Counted from the first letter of the stretch, positions 1 to 8,384 are shown. The stretch: DNA of 64,000 nucleotides from Flammeovirga pacifica (GCF_000807855.2 NZ_JRYR02000001.1:2352368-2416367); one strand, 5' to 3'. Notes: generated by a model not told the origin, from the letters alone. Program-made: numbers and translations.

Positions 1-467
1 ATGGCGCTAGCAATAGTTTTACAAAAGAAGCAAAAGGACGACATTTTTATTATTACCAAATGCTTAGTCCACAAGCTATCATCATCTCTAAAATAATTTA
101 TAATGCTATTTTAATGATGAGCATTTCTTTTATTGGATTAGGTGTTTATTCTGTGGTACTCGGCAATCCTATTCAAGATATGCCTCTCTTTTGTTTTGTA
201 GTAGCTTTGGGAGGATTTGGATTCTCTTCTTCATTAACAATGGTAGCTGGAATTTCTTCTAAAGCACAAGGAAACAGTACGTTGATGGCGGTATTAGGAC
301 TACCTGCAATTTTGCCAATGATCCTAATGCTCATTAAATTATCTAAAAATGCTATAGATGGAATAGCAAGAAGTCAGAGTATGGACGAAATACTTGTTAT
401 ATTTGCCATCGATATAATAATAGTAACAGTATCTTTTCTACTTTTTCCTTATTTGTGGAGAAGTTAA
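1..467 (+). CDS. ccmB: Heme exporter subunit CcmB, 5'-truncated by window edge
   Basis: This is the C-terminal part of the CcmB membrane subunit of the CcmAB ABC transporter used in system I cytochrome c maturation. The reading frame is open from base 3, before the first ATG at 60, and the upstream codons read NSFTKEAKGRHFYYYQ, which fits CcmB (the loop before MLSPQAI). The ATG at 60 is therefore internal and the true start lies outside the window. Several hydrophobic segments remain. It is followed by ccmC after 18 nt, and ccmD-like and ccmE come next in the same direction, which supports the assignment. CcmAB with CcmC loads heme onto CcmE in the periplasm. Confidence 0.85.
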   Translation, partial: GASNSFTKEAKGRHFYYYQMLSPQAIIISKIIYNAILMMSISFIGLGVYSVVLGNPIQDMPLFCFVVALGGFGFSSSLTMVAGISSKAQGNSTLMAVLGLPAILPMILMLIKLSKNAIDGIARSQSMDEILVIFAIDIIIVTVSFLLFPYLWRS

Positions 468-485
468 ACAATAATAAACAAAATA

Positions 486-1151
486 ATGAAAGGCGCTTGG
501 TGGAAAATCACGGCTGTGATTTTACTTTTTTACACGCTTGTAGGGGGACTTTTACTTAGTGTTCCTCGTTTAGACATTTTAAATGAAACGATCAGAAACC
601 TATACTACCATGTTCCAATGTGGTTTGGGATGATGTTAGTCCTATTAGGTTCAATGATCTATTCTATTAAATATCTAAGATCAAACAACCTTCATGATGA
701 CTTATGGGCTTCTGAATTAACCAATACAGGTATTCTATTTGGTATTCTTGGTATCGTTACTGGAATGATATGGGCTACATTTACATGGGGAGAACCTTGG
801 AGTAATGATCCTAAACAAAATGCTGCCGCTGTAGGTTTACTTTTTTACTTTGCCTACCTAATTCTTAGAGGCTCATTTAAAGATGATGATCAAAAAGCGA
901 AAATTAGTGCTATTTATAACATTTTTGCTTTTGCTGTATTCATACCTCTTATCTTTGTATTACCTAGGTTAACAAGTTCTTTGCATCCCGGAAATGGAGG
1001 CAACCCTGGTTTCGATCAATATAAATCAGATAGTAATTTAAGACTTGTATTCTACCCTGCTATTATCGGATGGACACTCTTAGGTGTTTGGTTTACTCAA
1101 TTAAGAGTAAGAATGAAGAAAGCAGAGGATAAAATTTTAGATATCGATTAA
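486..1151 (+). CDS. ccmC: Heme-handling protein CcmC (cytochrome c biogenesis)
   Basis: Membrane protein of 221 aa with about six transmembrane segments, of the CcmC/CcsA heme-handling family, which presents heme to CcmE. Two histidines sit where the family has its heme ligands: YYHVPMW near residue 42 and SSLHPGN near residue 167. Between them is WGEPWSNDPKQN, the tryptophan-rich periplasmic loop. It keeps WG..W..D but is less Trp-rich than the proteobacterial WWD signature. Length fits CcmC rather than the longer CcmF. It lies 18 nt after ccmB and 10 nt before the ccmD-like gene, clearly one operon. Confidence 0.9.
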   Translation: MKGAWWKITAVILLFYTLVGGLLLSVPRLDILNETIRNLYYHVPMWFGMMLVLLGSMIYSIKYLRSNNLHDDLWASELTNTGILFGILGIVTGMIWATFTWGEPWSNDPKQNAAAVGLLFYFAYLILRGSFKDDDQKAKISAIYNIFAFAVFIPLIFVLPRLTSSLHPGNGGNPGFDQYKSDSNLRLVFYPAIIGWTLLGVWFTQLRVRMKKAEDKILDID

Positions 1152-1161
1152 TAAAAGAACA

Positions 1162-1413
1162 ATGAAAAAGTTCATCAACACTATATTACTAAGTATTTTT
1201 TCTTTGACATTTGTAAGTGCTCAAGAGAAAATTCAGATTACGGAAAAAGATTATTCTAATTTTGGAGTAGAGATGGCAGATGCCCTACATGCGAATGGAA
1301 AAATCTATGTTGTAGTAGCTGTAGTAGCTGCTATTTGGGTAGGATTTATGGTTTACTTATTCTTAACTGACCGTAAGATCACCCAATTAGAAAAAATGAT
1401 TAACGATAAATAA
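1162..1413 (+). CDS. CcmD-like small membrane protein
   Basis: An 83-aa protein with an N-terminal hydrophobic segment ending in VSAQ (likely signal peptide), a short acidic middle and one strong transmembrane helix (IYVVVAVVAAIWVGFMVYLF), followed by a charged tail RKITQLEKMI. This topology and the place between ccmC and ccmE match CcmD-family proteins, which help release heme-loaded CcmE from CcmC. Sequence conservation in CcmD is low, so the call rests on size, topology and position. The signal-peptide-like start makes it longer than a proteobacterial CcmD. It is 10 nt after ccmC and 6 nt before ccmE. Confidence 0.7.
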   Translation: MKKFINTILLSIFSLTFVSAQEKIQITEKDYSNFGVEMADALHANGKIYVVVAVVAAIWVGFMVYLFLTDRKITQLEKMINDK

Positions 1414-1419
1414 AACACT

Positions 1420-1833
1420 ATGAAAAGGTCACATATATTCGGACTGATCATTATTGCCATAATGATTAGTATTTTAGTAGTGACTGCTGGAGATGCAAGT
1501 CAATACGTCGATTTTACAGCAGCACAAGAATTAGCTGATGATGGCAATGACAGTAAAGTTCACGTTATCGGAGAACTTCAAAAAGATAAATCAGGTAATG
1601 TTATAGGTATTCAATACGACCCTATGAAAGATGCCAATTACCTTGCATTTAACTTGGTCGATGAAAAAAATGAAATGCGTAGAGTAGTATGTTACTCACC
1701 TCCTGCATCAATGAAAGATTTTGAGAAATCTGAAAAGGTTGTTGTCATTGGACGTACAAAAAATAGTGAAGAATTTATTGCTTCAGAGATTCTTATGAAG
1801 TGTCCTTCAAAATATGAAGAGAAACAACTTTAA
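1420..1833 (+). CDS. ccmE: Heme chaperone CcmE, Cys-type (CXXXY)
   Basis: CcmE of 137 aa: an N-terminal membrane anchor (residues 5-24), then the OB-fold domain. It receives heme from CcmC and hands it to the ligation complex in the periplasm. The heme-attachment site of classical CcmE is HXXXY; here the corresponding place reads CPSKY, Cys128 to Tyr132, so a cysteine replaces the histidine. Such CXXXY forms are known from Desulfovibrio and archaea. The protein ends only five residues after the Tyr, so the flexible tail is very short. Last gene of the operon; a hairpin terminator follows. No ccmF or ccmH is adjacent. Confidence 0.9.
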   Translation: MKRSHIFGLIIIAIMISILVVTAGDASQYVDFTAAQELADDGNDSKVHVIGELQKDKSGNVIGIQYDPMKDANYLAFNLVDEKNEMRRVVCYSPPASMKDFEKSEKVVVIGRTKNSEEFIASEILMKCPSKYEEKQL

Positions 1834-1868
1834 AAGAATTCACTTTTGATAATTAATCAAAAAAATGA

Positions 1869-1909
1869 AAGGCAACACAGATATTTAATCTATGTTGCCT
1901 TATTTTTTT
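1869..1909 (+). terminator. Terminator after ccmE
   Basis: A 14-bp stem (1869-1882 with 1888-1901, one mismatch) with a 5-nt loop, followed by TATTTTTTT. It lies 36 nt after the ccmE stop and ends the ccm operon. Confidence 0.85.
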
Positions 1910-2072
1910 ACAGGCTTTATTTTTCCCAATTCAAAAGTCTGCAAGAAGAATGTTAATTAGTCATGTTGTCCTTGCGGTCTATTCTATTGATCATATTGGT
2001 ATGAATCTTTCAATCCATACTACATTAATATAGCTAAGTTGTGCATTGCTCGATATTCTATTTTTATAAGTT

Positions 2073-2813
2073 TTAATGGGCTATTTTCATTTTCTCTTGT
2101 TCACGTTTTATGTCTTTCACTTTAGCACTAGCAAAAGACATTAAGTAATCTGCTAATGTTCTATCATCTAATCTAGAACGGTCTATTACTGTTGTATAAG
2201 ACTCAGATTTACCTTTATGTACATGGTCGAGAAAGTCATTTCTTAATTTGGCATTTTTAAGCATTTTCAGTTTAGCATCTTGATAACTTAGACCATGATT
2301 ATCCATAATCTGAGCTATTCTAAATTGAAATGTACTATTGATTTTTATACGCAAAGCGTTGGACAATTCTTGAGCATAAAATCCTGCTCCTCTTCCTAAG
2401 ATCACTACATTTCCTCTCTCGAAATAAGCATTTAATACCGCTTCAAGTGCGTGATCTAGGTGTCCATCTAATTTATTATAACTTGGGCTAAAGGAATGAA
2501 TGAGTTGTTCTACTAATCCTTTTTTTTCTTGAGGTACATACTTTGCTATGTCCTTATATTCAAGAGATAATTCTTTTGATAAGTCTCTAACAATAGAGGT
2601 ATCAATTAGTATCCACTTTTTATGTAGGAGATCAAAACCAATTTCTTCTTTGTTAAGCTTATTAACCAACATCTGACCCACTTTTCTAACAGCAGATCCG
2701 TATTCTCGAGAAATAGTTATGATTACACCTTTACGCTTTGGGCTAGTAATACTGGAGCCAGCAAAATCCAACTCCAGTTTTCTAATGAATTGATCTAAAA
2801 TATTGGTTTTCAT
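2073..2813 (-). CDS. Cytidylate kinase-like family protein
   Basis: A protein of 246 aa from the ATG at 2813; an upstream GTG at 2861 is also open but gives an atypical N-terminus. The motif ITISREYGSAVRKVGQML (near residue 36) resembles the ISREYGSGG..IG start of the cytidylate-kinase-like family (Pfam Cytidylate_kin2), and VVILGRGAGFYAQ later fits its second conserved block. The usual glycine-rich loop is altered (GSAVRKVG), so phosphate binding may differ. The likely activity is nucleoside monophosphate phosphorylation, but the substrate is unknown and the canonical Cmk must be elsewhere. It lies downstream of a small unknown gene and a peroxiredoxin-like gene on the same strand. Confidence 0.65.
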   Translation of the reverse strand: MKTNILDQFIRKLELDFAGSSITSPKRKGVIITISREYGSAVRKVGQMLVNKLNKEEIGFDLLHKKWILIDTSIVRDLSKELSLEYKDIAKYVPQEKKGLVEQLIHSFSPSYNKLDGHLDHALEAVLNAYFERGNVVILGRGAGFYAQELSNALRIKINSTFQFRIAQIMDNHGLSYQDAKLKMLKNAKLRNDFLDHVHKGKSESYTTVIDRSRLDDRTLADYLMSFASAKVKDIKREQEKMKIAH

Positions 2814-2886
2814 GACAGTAAGATTTATCGGTGTGTTATTTATTAATAGTAATTTACACACTTATAAACTTTTATTAACTGATCAT

Positions 2887-2907
2887 GATCACCGTATTTA
2901 GGTGATC
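2887..2907 (-). other. Hairpin over a stop codon, next to a 12-bp palindrome
   Basis: GATCACC (2887-2893) and GGTGATC (2901-2907) pair across a 7-nt loop that contains the stop codon of the gene at 2898-3236. It overlaps the perfect palindrome TGATCATGATCA at 2880-2891. No T-run follows directly, so it could be a pause or processing site rather than a strong terminator. Confidence 0.4.
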
Positions 2908-3236
2908 TTATCTAAAATGTATTTTCCAATTTCTTCTTCTGAAGTATAAATTTCAACCAACAAAGGATTCAAAAGTCCATTGACCATAGGAGGTACTTGA
3001 TCTTCAATCTCTGGGTTTTCGTCTTTGATAAATTGTTCTTTATATCTTTCTATCAACTCTTGTTGTTTTTGGTAAGCACCTGCTAATTTAGCGAAATTAA
3101 AACCAGCTCTTTTTAAGTACAATAACCTTGTATCATTTAATTCACTGCTTTTTAAGCCCATAAGGTAGCATCCTAAATCTTCAGAGATAAAACTTCTTCC
3201 TCCTAATTTTTTTTCTTCTTCGTCTAACAATTTCAT
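2898..3236 (-). CDS. Unknown small cytoplasmic protein
   Basis: A 112-aa protein that I do not recognise. It has no signal peptide or membrane segment. It is rich in charged residues, starts MKLLDEEEKKLGGRSF and appears largely helical, with a run KLAGAYQKQQELIERYKEQF near the middle. It starts 13 nt after the peroxiredoxin-like gene and precedes the cytidylate-kinase-like gene, so the three may be co-transcribed. The ATG start and coding-like composition support a real gene. No function can be assigned. Confidence 0.6.
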   Translation of the reverse strand: MKLLDEEEKKLGGRSFISEDLGCYLMGLKSSELNDTRLLYLKRAGFNFAKLAGAYQKQQELIERYKEQFIKDENPEIEDQVPPMVNGLLNPLLVEIYTSEEEIGKYILDKIT

Positions 3237-3249
3237 ATTTATATATTAT

Positions 3250-3873
3250 TTATTCACTACCCATTGTTTCTGCTGCAGTAACCAATAAAGAAGAACTAAT
3301 ACGTTTTTTAAAGTTAGGGTTAACATATTCGAAACTTATTTCTCCATTAGTTTTCACAAAAAATACTGCAGGAACAGGTAGCATATTATGCTTCTCTCCG
3401 GTTGTTGTTACGATGTCCATTCCCATATTAGAGAACTTCTTAAACATCTTATCGTCTAGTTCAAAGGCTAAACCAAATTTTTTAGAGGCTTCCATATCGC
3501 TATCAGACAATAACATGTAATTCATCATGTGCTTATCATACGTTAGTGCTAAATGATCTGGTGTATCCGGAGATATAGCAATTATTTGATAACCAATACT
3601 CACCAAGTAATCAGATATTTCACCCAGTCCAGAAAGTTGTCTATTACAATAGGGACACCATCCACCTCTGTAAAAAATAAGAACAGTTGGTTTCTTTTTT
3701 ATTAGTTTTTTTAGATCAACAGGATTACTGTCAACATCTCTAAGGGTGACCTCAGGAACATACTCACCTATTAATAATGGTGAGATATCATTTGCACTAG
3801 ATGGAATATTTTGAGCAGAAAGTGAAAATGAAGTCAATATGATGAATGAAAGAGTAATAAAAAAGTGTTTCAT
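3250..3873 (-). CDS. Exported peroxiredoxin-like protein (AhpC/TSA family)
   Basis: Thioredoxin-fold protein of 207 aa. A signal peptide (residues 1-21, ending SLSAQ) sends it to the periplasm. The core has FYRGGWCPYCNRQL with Cys73 and Cys76; in the AhpC/TSA peroxiredoxin-like family this CXXC site reduces peroxides or disulfides. LLSDSDMEASKKFGLAFEL and VPAVFFVKTNGEISF are typical of the family. The double Cys suggests an atypical redox protein rather than a classical 2-Cys AhpC. It is divergent from the DUF4421 gene, with a small palindrome in the shared intergenic region, and leads a possible three-gene operon. Confidence 0.8.
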   Translation of the reverse strand: MKHFFITLSFIILTSFSLSAQNIPSSANDISPLLIGEYVPEVTLRDVDSNPVDLKKLIKKKPTVLIFYRGGWCPYCNRQLSGLGEISDYLVSIGYQIIAISPDTPDHLALTYDKHMMNYMLLSDSDMEASKKFGLAFELDDKMFKKFSNMGMDIVTTTGEKHNMLPVPAVFFVKTNGEISFEYVNPNFKKRISSSLLVTAAETMGSE

Positions 3874-3971
3874 TATTTGATGTGATTAGTAATTAATTCA
3901 ATTTGTTTGAGTCATAAAATTCAATAGCAAGATAGAAAAAAGTATTCTATTTTTTTTATTAAAAGGTCTAT

Positions 3972-3984
3972 TGAAGTAACTTCA
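3972..3984. promoter_or_regulatory. 13-bp palindrome in divergent intergenic region
   Basis: TGAAGT-A-ACTTCA is a perfect 6-1-6 palindrome between the divergent peroxiredoxin-like and DUF4421 genes. It is placed where an operator for either gene could lie. No protein binder can be named. Confidence 0.35.
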
Positions 3985-4024
3985 TGTAAGATCAGTTATA
4001 CTTCATTCATATCATCGACGAATT

Positions 4025-5170
4025 TTGAGATTAATTATCACCTTAATTCTTATATCTATAAATTTCACAGCTATTTGTCAGAATACTGCTGATTCTTCCT
4101 ACATTGATCATTCTTATATCAGACATATCAATGATAAAGTAAGTATCAGTACTTATTTTTCTAATGCAAAACTTAATCTTTTATTTAATAATTACCCTCC
4201 CAAAACTTGGTTTGATGACAATGGGGTTGTCCGAAGAGAGCGACCTAAAGATATTTTATATACACCTAATAACAGTTACTTAATAGGTCTCGGATTTGCG
4301 TTTGGTAATCTTGGAATTAGAGCCTCTATTCAAACTCCTTATTCACAATATGATGAAGGAGTTTATGGAAAATCAAGTGTTTTTAGATTAGGGGCTGATG
4401 GATTTATCAAAAAATGGTATTTGGATGCAGAATATTACCGTTACTCAGGCTTCATAGATAGCTCTGTAAAAATGTATGATAGTCTTCAGACAGAACCAGG
4501 CCCTTTGATTAGAGACGATATTATTACACGATCTATCAATTTACAAGCAGAGAGATTTACCAACAATAAATTTAGTTACAAAGCTGTTTTCAAACAGAAA
4601 AAGATACAATTAAGAAGTGCTTTTACTACTTATTACAAAATACGATTTCGCTCCGAAAACTATTCTGGTTTAACACCCTTTCTTCCTCCATTAGCAAGAA
4701 ATCCTGATTCTAAGTATGGTACGATGACCAACCTAAGAATGAATGACCTTACAGCTATTGGTGGTGTAGCTGGAGTACTCGTATACAAAGGGTTTTATAT
4801 TGGAGGACTGTTGGGCTTAGGTGTAGGAGGACAACATCAGGCATTTACTTTAGATGGTGGAAGTGACTCTCAATTTTCTTTTTTACCTGCAATGGATTTT
4901 AAAGCTTCCGGAGGATATAATACAGAAAGGTTATTCATTACTGTTCAAACTAATACTGAAGTTACTTACTCTGCCTTACCTCATACATTAGATCAAGAGT
5001 TTTTAGCCATAAGCTATTTTACCAGCTTTGAATTGAACTGTGGTTATCGATTTAATATGGGACCAAAACTAAATAATACAGTAAAATGGGTAAACCGAGT
5101 AATTAACGATACAGCAAATATGATATTCTCTGGAGGAAAGAGTCATCAAAAAAACTCAATTAATCAATAG
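4025..5170 (+). CDS. DUF4421-type exported protein, TTG start
   Basis: A 381-aa protein with a signal peptide (residues 1-18, ending TAICQ) and alternating hydrophobic and aromatic strands such as SYLIGLGFAFGNLGIRASIQ, as in outer-membrane beta-barrels. The pattern (SYIDHSYIRHIND near the N-terminus, then FNNYPP, then NSYLIGLGF) resembles DUF4421 of Bacteroidota. The start is TTG: the frame has a stop at 3977 and no ATG before residue 150, and only the TTG gives a full signal peptide. Function unknown; probably an outer-membrane protein. It is convergent with glutamate dehydrogenase and shares its terminator. Confidence 0.65.
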   Translation: MRLIITLILISINFTAICQNTADSSYIDHSYIRHINDKVSISTYFSNAKLNLLFNNYPPKTWFDDNGVVRRERPKDILYTPNNSYLIGLGFAFGNLGIRASIQTPYSQYDEGVYGKSSVFRLGADGFIKKWYLDAEYYRYSGFIDSSVKMYDSLQTEPGPLIRDDIITRSINLQAERFTNNKFSYKAVFKQKKIQLRSAFTTYYKIRFRSENYSGLTPFLPPLARNPDSKYGTMTNLRMNDLTAIGGVAGVLVYKGFYIGGLLGLGVGGQHQAFTLDGGSDSQFSFLPAMDFKASGGYNTERLFITVQTNTEVTYSALPHTLDQEFLAISYFTSFELNCGYRFNMGPKLNNTVKWVNRVINDTANMIFSGGKSHQKNSINQ

Positions 5171-5178
5171 GCATAAAA

Positions 5179-5208
5179 AAAGGTAGCCTTTACGACTACC
5201 TTTCTATA
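5179..5208. terminator. Bidirectional terminator between DUF4421 gene and gdh
   Basis: Stem AAAGGTAG (5179-5186) with CTACCTTT (5196-5203) and a 9-nt loop, flanked by A-rich and T-rich sequence. It lies in the 43-nt gap between convergent genes. Confidence 0.8.
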
Positions 5209-5213
5209 AATGA

Positions 5214-6485
5214 TTAAAAACTTCCTCTTAATTTATAAGTGTCTGCCACTTTTGTGATGGCTACCATATATGAAGCAATTCTTAGTGATACATTATGTTT
5301 TTCTGCGATTTTGAAAACTTTCTCAAACGCCTCCTTCATAATTCGATCACTTCTTCTATTCACTCTATCTCTTGTCCATTTATATCCTAATCTGTTTTGT
5401 ACCCATTCAAAATAGGAAACAGTAACCCCTCCAGCATTCGCTAAGATATCAGGAACAACTATAATGCCTTTATCATGGATAATTTTATCAGCTTTAGCAC
5501 TTGTAGGTCCATTCGCACCTTCTACAATGAGTTTTGCCTTAATTTTATCTGCATTTTTATGATTAATCACATCCTCTTTAGCTGCAGGTACCAGAACATC
5601 AACTTCTAGTTCTAACAAAGCATCATTAGATATTAAGTTACCACCTGTAAAACCTTTTAATGTTTTATAAGTTGTTCGGTACTCACTTGCTTCTCTAAGA
5701 TCAATTCCATCAGGGTTATGAAATGCTCCTGTATGATCGCTGATAGCAATTACTTTTAACCCTTTTTGGGCAAGTAATTTAGCCGCATTACTTCCTACAT
5801 TTCCAAATCCTTGAATGGCAACTGTTGCCTCATTTGGAGAAATGTTCATTTTTCTAAGTGCTTCCATAGCCGAGACCATAACACCTCGTCCTGTGGCTTC
5901 TACCCTTCCTAATGAACCTCCTAATACCAAAGGTTTACCTGTTACAACGGCTTGAACAGTTTTACCTTGTGCTTTAGAATATTCATCCATTATCCAAGCC
6001 ATTTCTTGAGGTCCCGTACCCATATCAGGTGCAGGAATATCTATATCAGGCCCGAATATTTCATACATTTTCACAGTGTATGCACGTGTTAACCTCTCTA
6101 ATTCTCCTTTAGACATATTAGAGGGATCACATTTAATACCGCCTTTTGCACCTCCGTATGGTATATCCACTACAGCGCATTTCCATGTCATCCAAGCGGC
6201 CAATGCTTTCACCTCATCTAGATTAACATCTAGATCATAACGTACACCGCCTTTTGATGGACCCAACGTATTTGAATGGATAACTCTATATCCTTCAAAA
6301 ACTTTTTTATGCCCATCATCCATTACGATAGGTAGTGATACAATAACTTGCTTAGCGGGACTCTTCAAAACTTCATATGTTTCTAAATCAAGTCCAAGCT
6401 TTTCTGCAGCAATATTAAATCGCTCCATCATAGATTCAAACGGATTTTCTTTATCCGTTATTGGAGCTGGTTCAATATATCCCAT
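5214..6485 (-). CDS. gdhA: Glutamate dehydrogenase (Glu/Leu/Phe/Val family)
   Basis: A 423-aa enzyme that interconverts glutamate and 2-oxoglutarate plus ammonia in the cytoplasm. Visible signatures: GPSKGGVRYDLDVNLDEV and VDIPYGGAKGGIKCDP around the catalytic Lys (about residues 75-115), PAPDMGTG, and the Rossmann motif VAIQGFGNVGSNAAKLL for NAD(P). VPAAKEDVI and VEGANGPTS complete the family pattern. The length fits the roughly 420-aa hexameric NAD-type enzymes more than the 450-aa NADP-type, but the cofactor cannot be read with certainty. Monocistronic: its own upstream gap of 115 nt and a shared terminator at the 3' end. Confidence 0.93.
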   Translation of the reverse strand: MGYIEPAPITDKENPFESMMERFNIAAEKLGLDLETYEVLKSPAKQVIVSLPIVMDDGHKKVFEGYRVIHSNTLGPSKGGVRYDLDVNLDEVKALAAWMTWKCAVVDIPYGGAKGGIKCDPSNMSKGELERLTRAYTVKMYEIFGPDIDIPAPDMGTGPQEMAWIMDEYSKAQGKTVQAVVTGKPLVLGGSLGRVEATGRGVMVSAMEALRKMNISPNEATVAIQGFGNVGSNAAKLLAQKGLKVIAISDHTGAFHNPDGIDLREASEYRTTYKTLKGFTGGNLISNDALLELEVDVLVPAAKEDVINHKNADKIKAKLIVEGANGPTSAKADKIIHDKGIIVVPDILANAGGVTVSYFEWVQNRLGYKWTRDRVNRRSDRIMKEAFEKVFKIAEKHNVSLRIASYMVAITKVADTYKLRGSF

Positions 6486-6600
6486 GTGTTAATAGTAAGT
6501 GTGTTTATATGTGTATATTTTACGCTTATAATCGCAATAAGCAAAAATTAGTTGCATATTACCAAGAGAATCGTAAAAAAAAGTAGTAGATGCTAAAATT

Positions 6601-8238
6601 TTATTCCGATAGTGAACGATTACTATAAGATAAACAGGTTAAAAAGAAGTAATTTTCTTTTTTGCCTTGTTTCATTAATTCTTTCACTGATTTAGTTCCT
6701 GTAAAAATAAAATGATTATTGTACCAGTGTTGCACCCCTCCATTTCTAAACTTTTTCACTTGTTTTGATGGAGAGTAATCTTTTAATGATACCACATTTA
6801 AGTTATCTAGATACTTTAATCTATCAGATATGTTATAAAAGAAACTATCTCTATTTACGTGTAAAAAAGCTACCTTTCTTTCATCTGCATATGCCGCTAC
6901 TGTTTCGATAGGCATATCGGTTTTTAGGTTTCTAGTGATGTAAGTATTGTCCCAATTCATTTCTCCCGTTTCAAAATCAAATCCACAAGCAAACGATCTA
7001 TTATAATTACATTCTATAGGAAATGGTAAATGATCTTTCATTTTTTCATCAATGAATGTAGAAGGAATATACTCTCCTTTTCTACTGATCATGTTTTCTT
7101 CATCTTGAACAAAGCTAGTATAAGTGGGAACTTCAGCTTTTGTATGAAAACCATCCCCATGATATTTAGCTTGATCATTAAACGGATAAACAAAAGTGAC
7201 ATCATTAACTACAAATACCACTTGATTATTCATGAATTGAAGCCTATTCGCCATAATTTCAAGACGTAGAGGAGTAGATTTATCTTTTCTTTTTCTCTTA
7301 GTAAACTTTTCTTGACTCTTTTCTTTTTGTTTTTCATCAAGGTGACTGTAATAGTTTTTAAAGAATGAAAAATCATAAAATTTAGGTTTAATTCTATAAC
7401 CATTCTTTGAGATAATCATAGAGTATATACCTTGAGTTTCATCAGTAATATTACCTAACCCATAAGTACCCAACATTACTAAATCACCTCTTGAATTATG
7501 ATAAGGTCTAAAAGTTTGGTAATTGTAATCTCTTTGTATCTCTTCAAAATATTGTGTTTCAACATGACCTTCTATACTGTAATCTAGAATATAATAACCT
7601 CTATGAATACTAGACATTTGAGCCTTTACTACTGCTGTTAATTTATCATTACTTGGGTCAAATTCCATACAATATAATCCACCTTTTATTTGATGTACAG
7701 ATGGTAAAACTTTTCTATTATCGGATGCTAAATCCCATCGAGTAATAATTGGTCTGTTTTCCGCATGTCCACCCAAAAAGCACACTTCATCGTTAGCTTC
7801 AAAATAGTCGACAGTCATTTTTTCGACATTTTTATAATAAAAAACTTTGTGAGCTCCATCTTCTAAACGAATTCTTAAAACTTGATAGTTGTAATTTCCA
7901 GATTGCATAAGATAATACGCATATGAATCATCATACGTATTTAATCTAAAGTCTCCGTAATTACTTAATTTTATGGTTTTGGTCCATTTTTTTTGAAAAG
8001 AGGATTTCACATAAGTCATTTGAATTTCGGAAATCACGTTATTTTTTTCTCCTGAATATCGGTTTCTCAAAACCAATAATCCTTTATCGCCCATTTCATT
8101 GATTTGATAAGCTCCATCATACTCATGAAGCATTGGAAATTTTAATGTATGTTCCTCGAATGTTTGAGCAAATGATAATGTACTACTGATTAATAAAATT
8201 AAGATCGACAGCGTTTTTCTATTGATAATTTTTTTCAT
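6601..8238 (-). CDS. Exported protein of unknown function
   Basis: A 545-aa protein with a signal peptide (residues 1-25, ending LSFAQ) and no further membrane helix. The rest is rich in Tyr, Phe, Asn and Asp with short strand-like segments (for example GDLVMLGTYGLGNITDET and EVCFLGGHAENRPIITRWDL). This is compatible with a beta-propeller-like exported protein, but I recognise no family. A basic stretch KEKSQEKFTKRKRKDKST interrupts the strands near residue 310. There is no T9SS sorting domain and no lipobox. It is divergent from pbpC and 115 nt upstream of glutamate dehydrogenase on the same strand. Confidence 0.75.
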   Translation of the reverse strand: MKKIINRKTLSILILLISSTLSFAQTFEEHTLKFPMLHEYDGAYQINEMGDKGLLVLRNRYSGEKNNVISEIQMTYVKSSFQKKWTKTIKLSNYGDFRLNTYDDSYAYYLMQSGNYNYQVLRIRLEDGAHKVFYYKNVEKMTVDYFEANDEVCFLGGHAENRPIITRWDLASDNRKVLPSVHQIKGGLYCMEFDPSNDKLTAVVKAQMSSIHRGYYILDYSIEGHVETQYFEEIQRDYNYQTFRPYHNSRGDLVMLGTYGLGNITDETQGIYSMIISKNGYRIKPKFYDFSFFKNYYSHLDEKQKEKSQEKFTKRKRKDKSTPLRLEIMANRLQFMNNQVVFVVNDVTFVYPFNDQAKYHGDGFHTKAEVPTYTSFVQDEENMISRKGEYIPSTFIDEKMKDHLPFPIECNYNRSFACGFDFETGEMNWDNTYITRNLKTDMPIETVAAYADERKVAFLHVNRDSFFYNISDRLKYLDNLNVVSLKDYSPSKQVKKFRNGGVQHWYNNHFIFTGTKSVKELMKQGKKENYFFLTCLSYSNRSLSE

Positions 8239-8274
8239 AGGTTTTGATAGTTGATGAGATACTCTTTAAGTAGC

Positions 8275-8304
8275 TTTGGGGTTGATTGAAATTGATTACT
8301 TTTA
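8275..8304 (+). promoter_or_regulatory. Candidate Bacteroidota promoter upstream of pbpC
   Basis: TTTG (8275-8278), 18-bp spacer, TACTTTTA (8297-8304), one base off the TAnnTTTG consensus. It would start transcription about 75 nt before the pbpC ATG. Confidence 0.4.
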
Positions 8305-8384
8305 CAATAGCTATAAGCTGGTATAATTTTACAATTTCATATCTCTATTAAAATACTCTGATACAGTATTCCAAGTATAAATTT

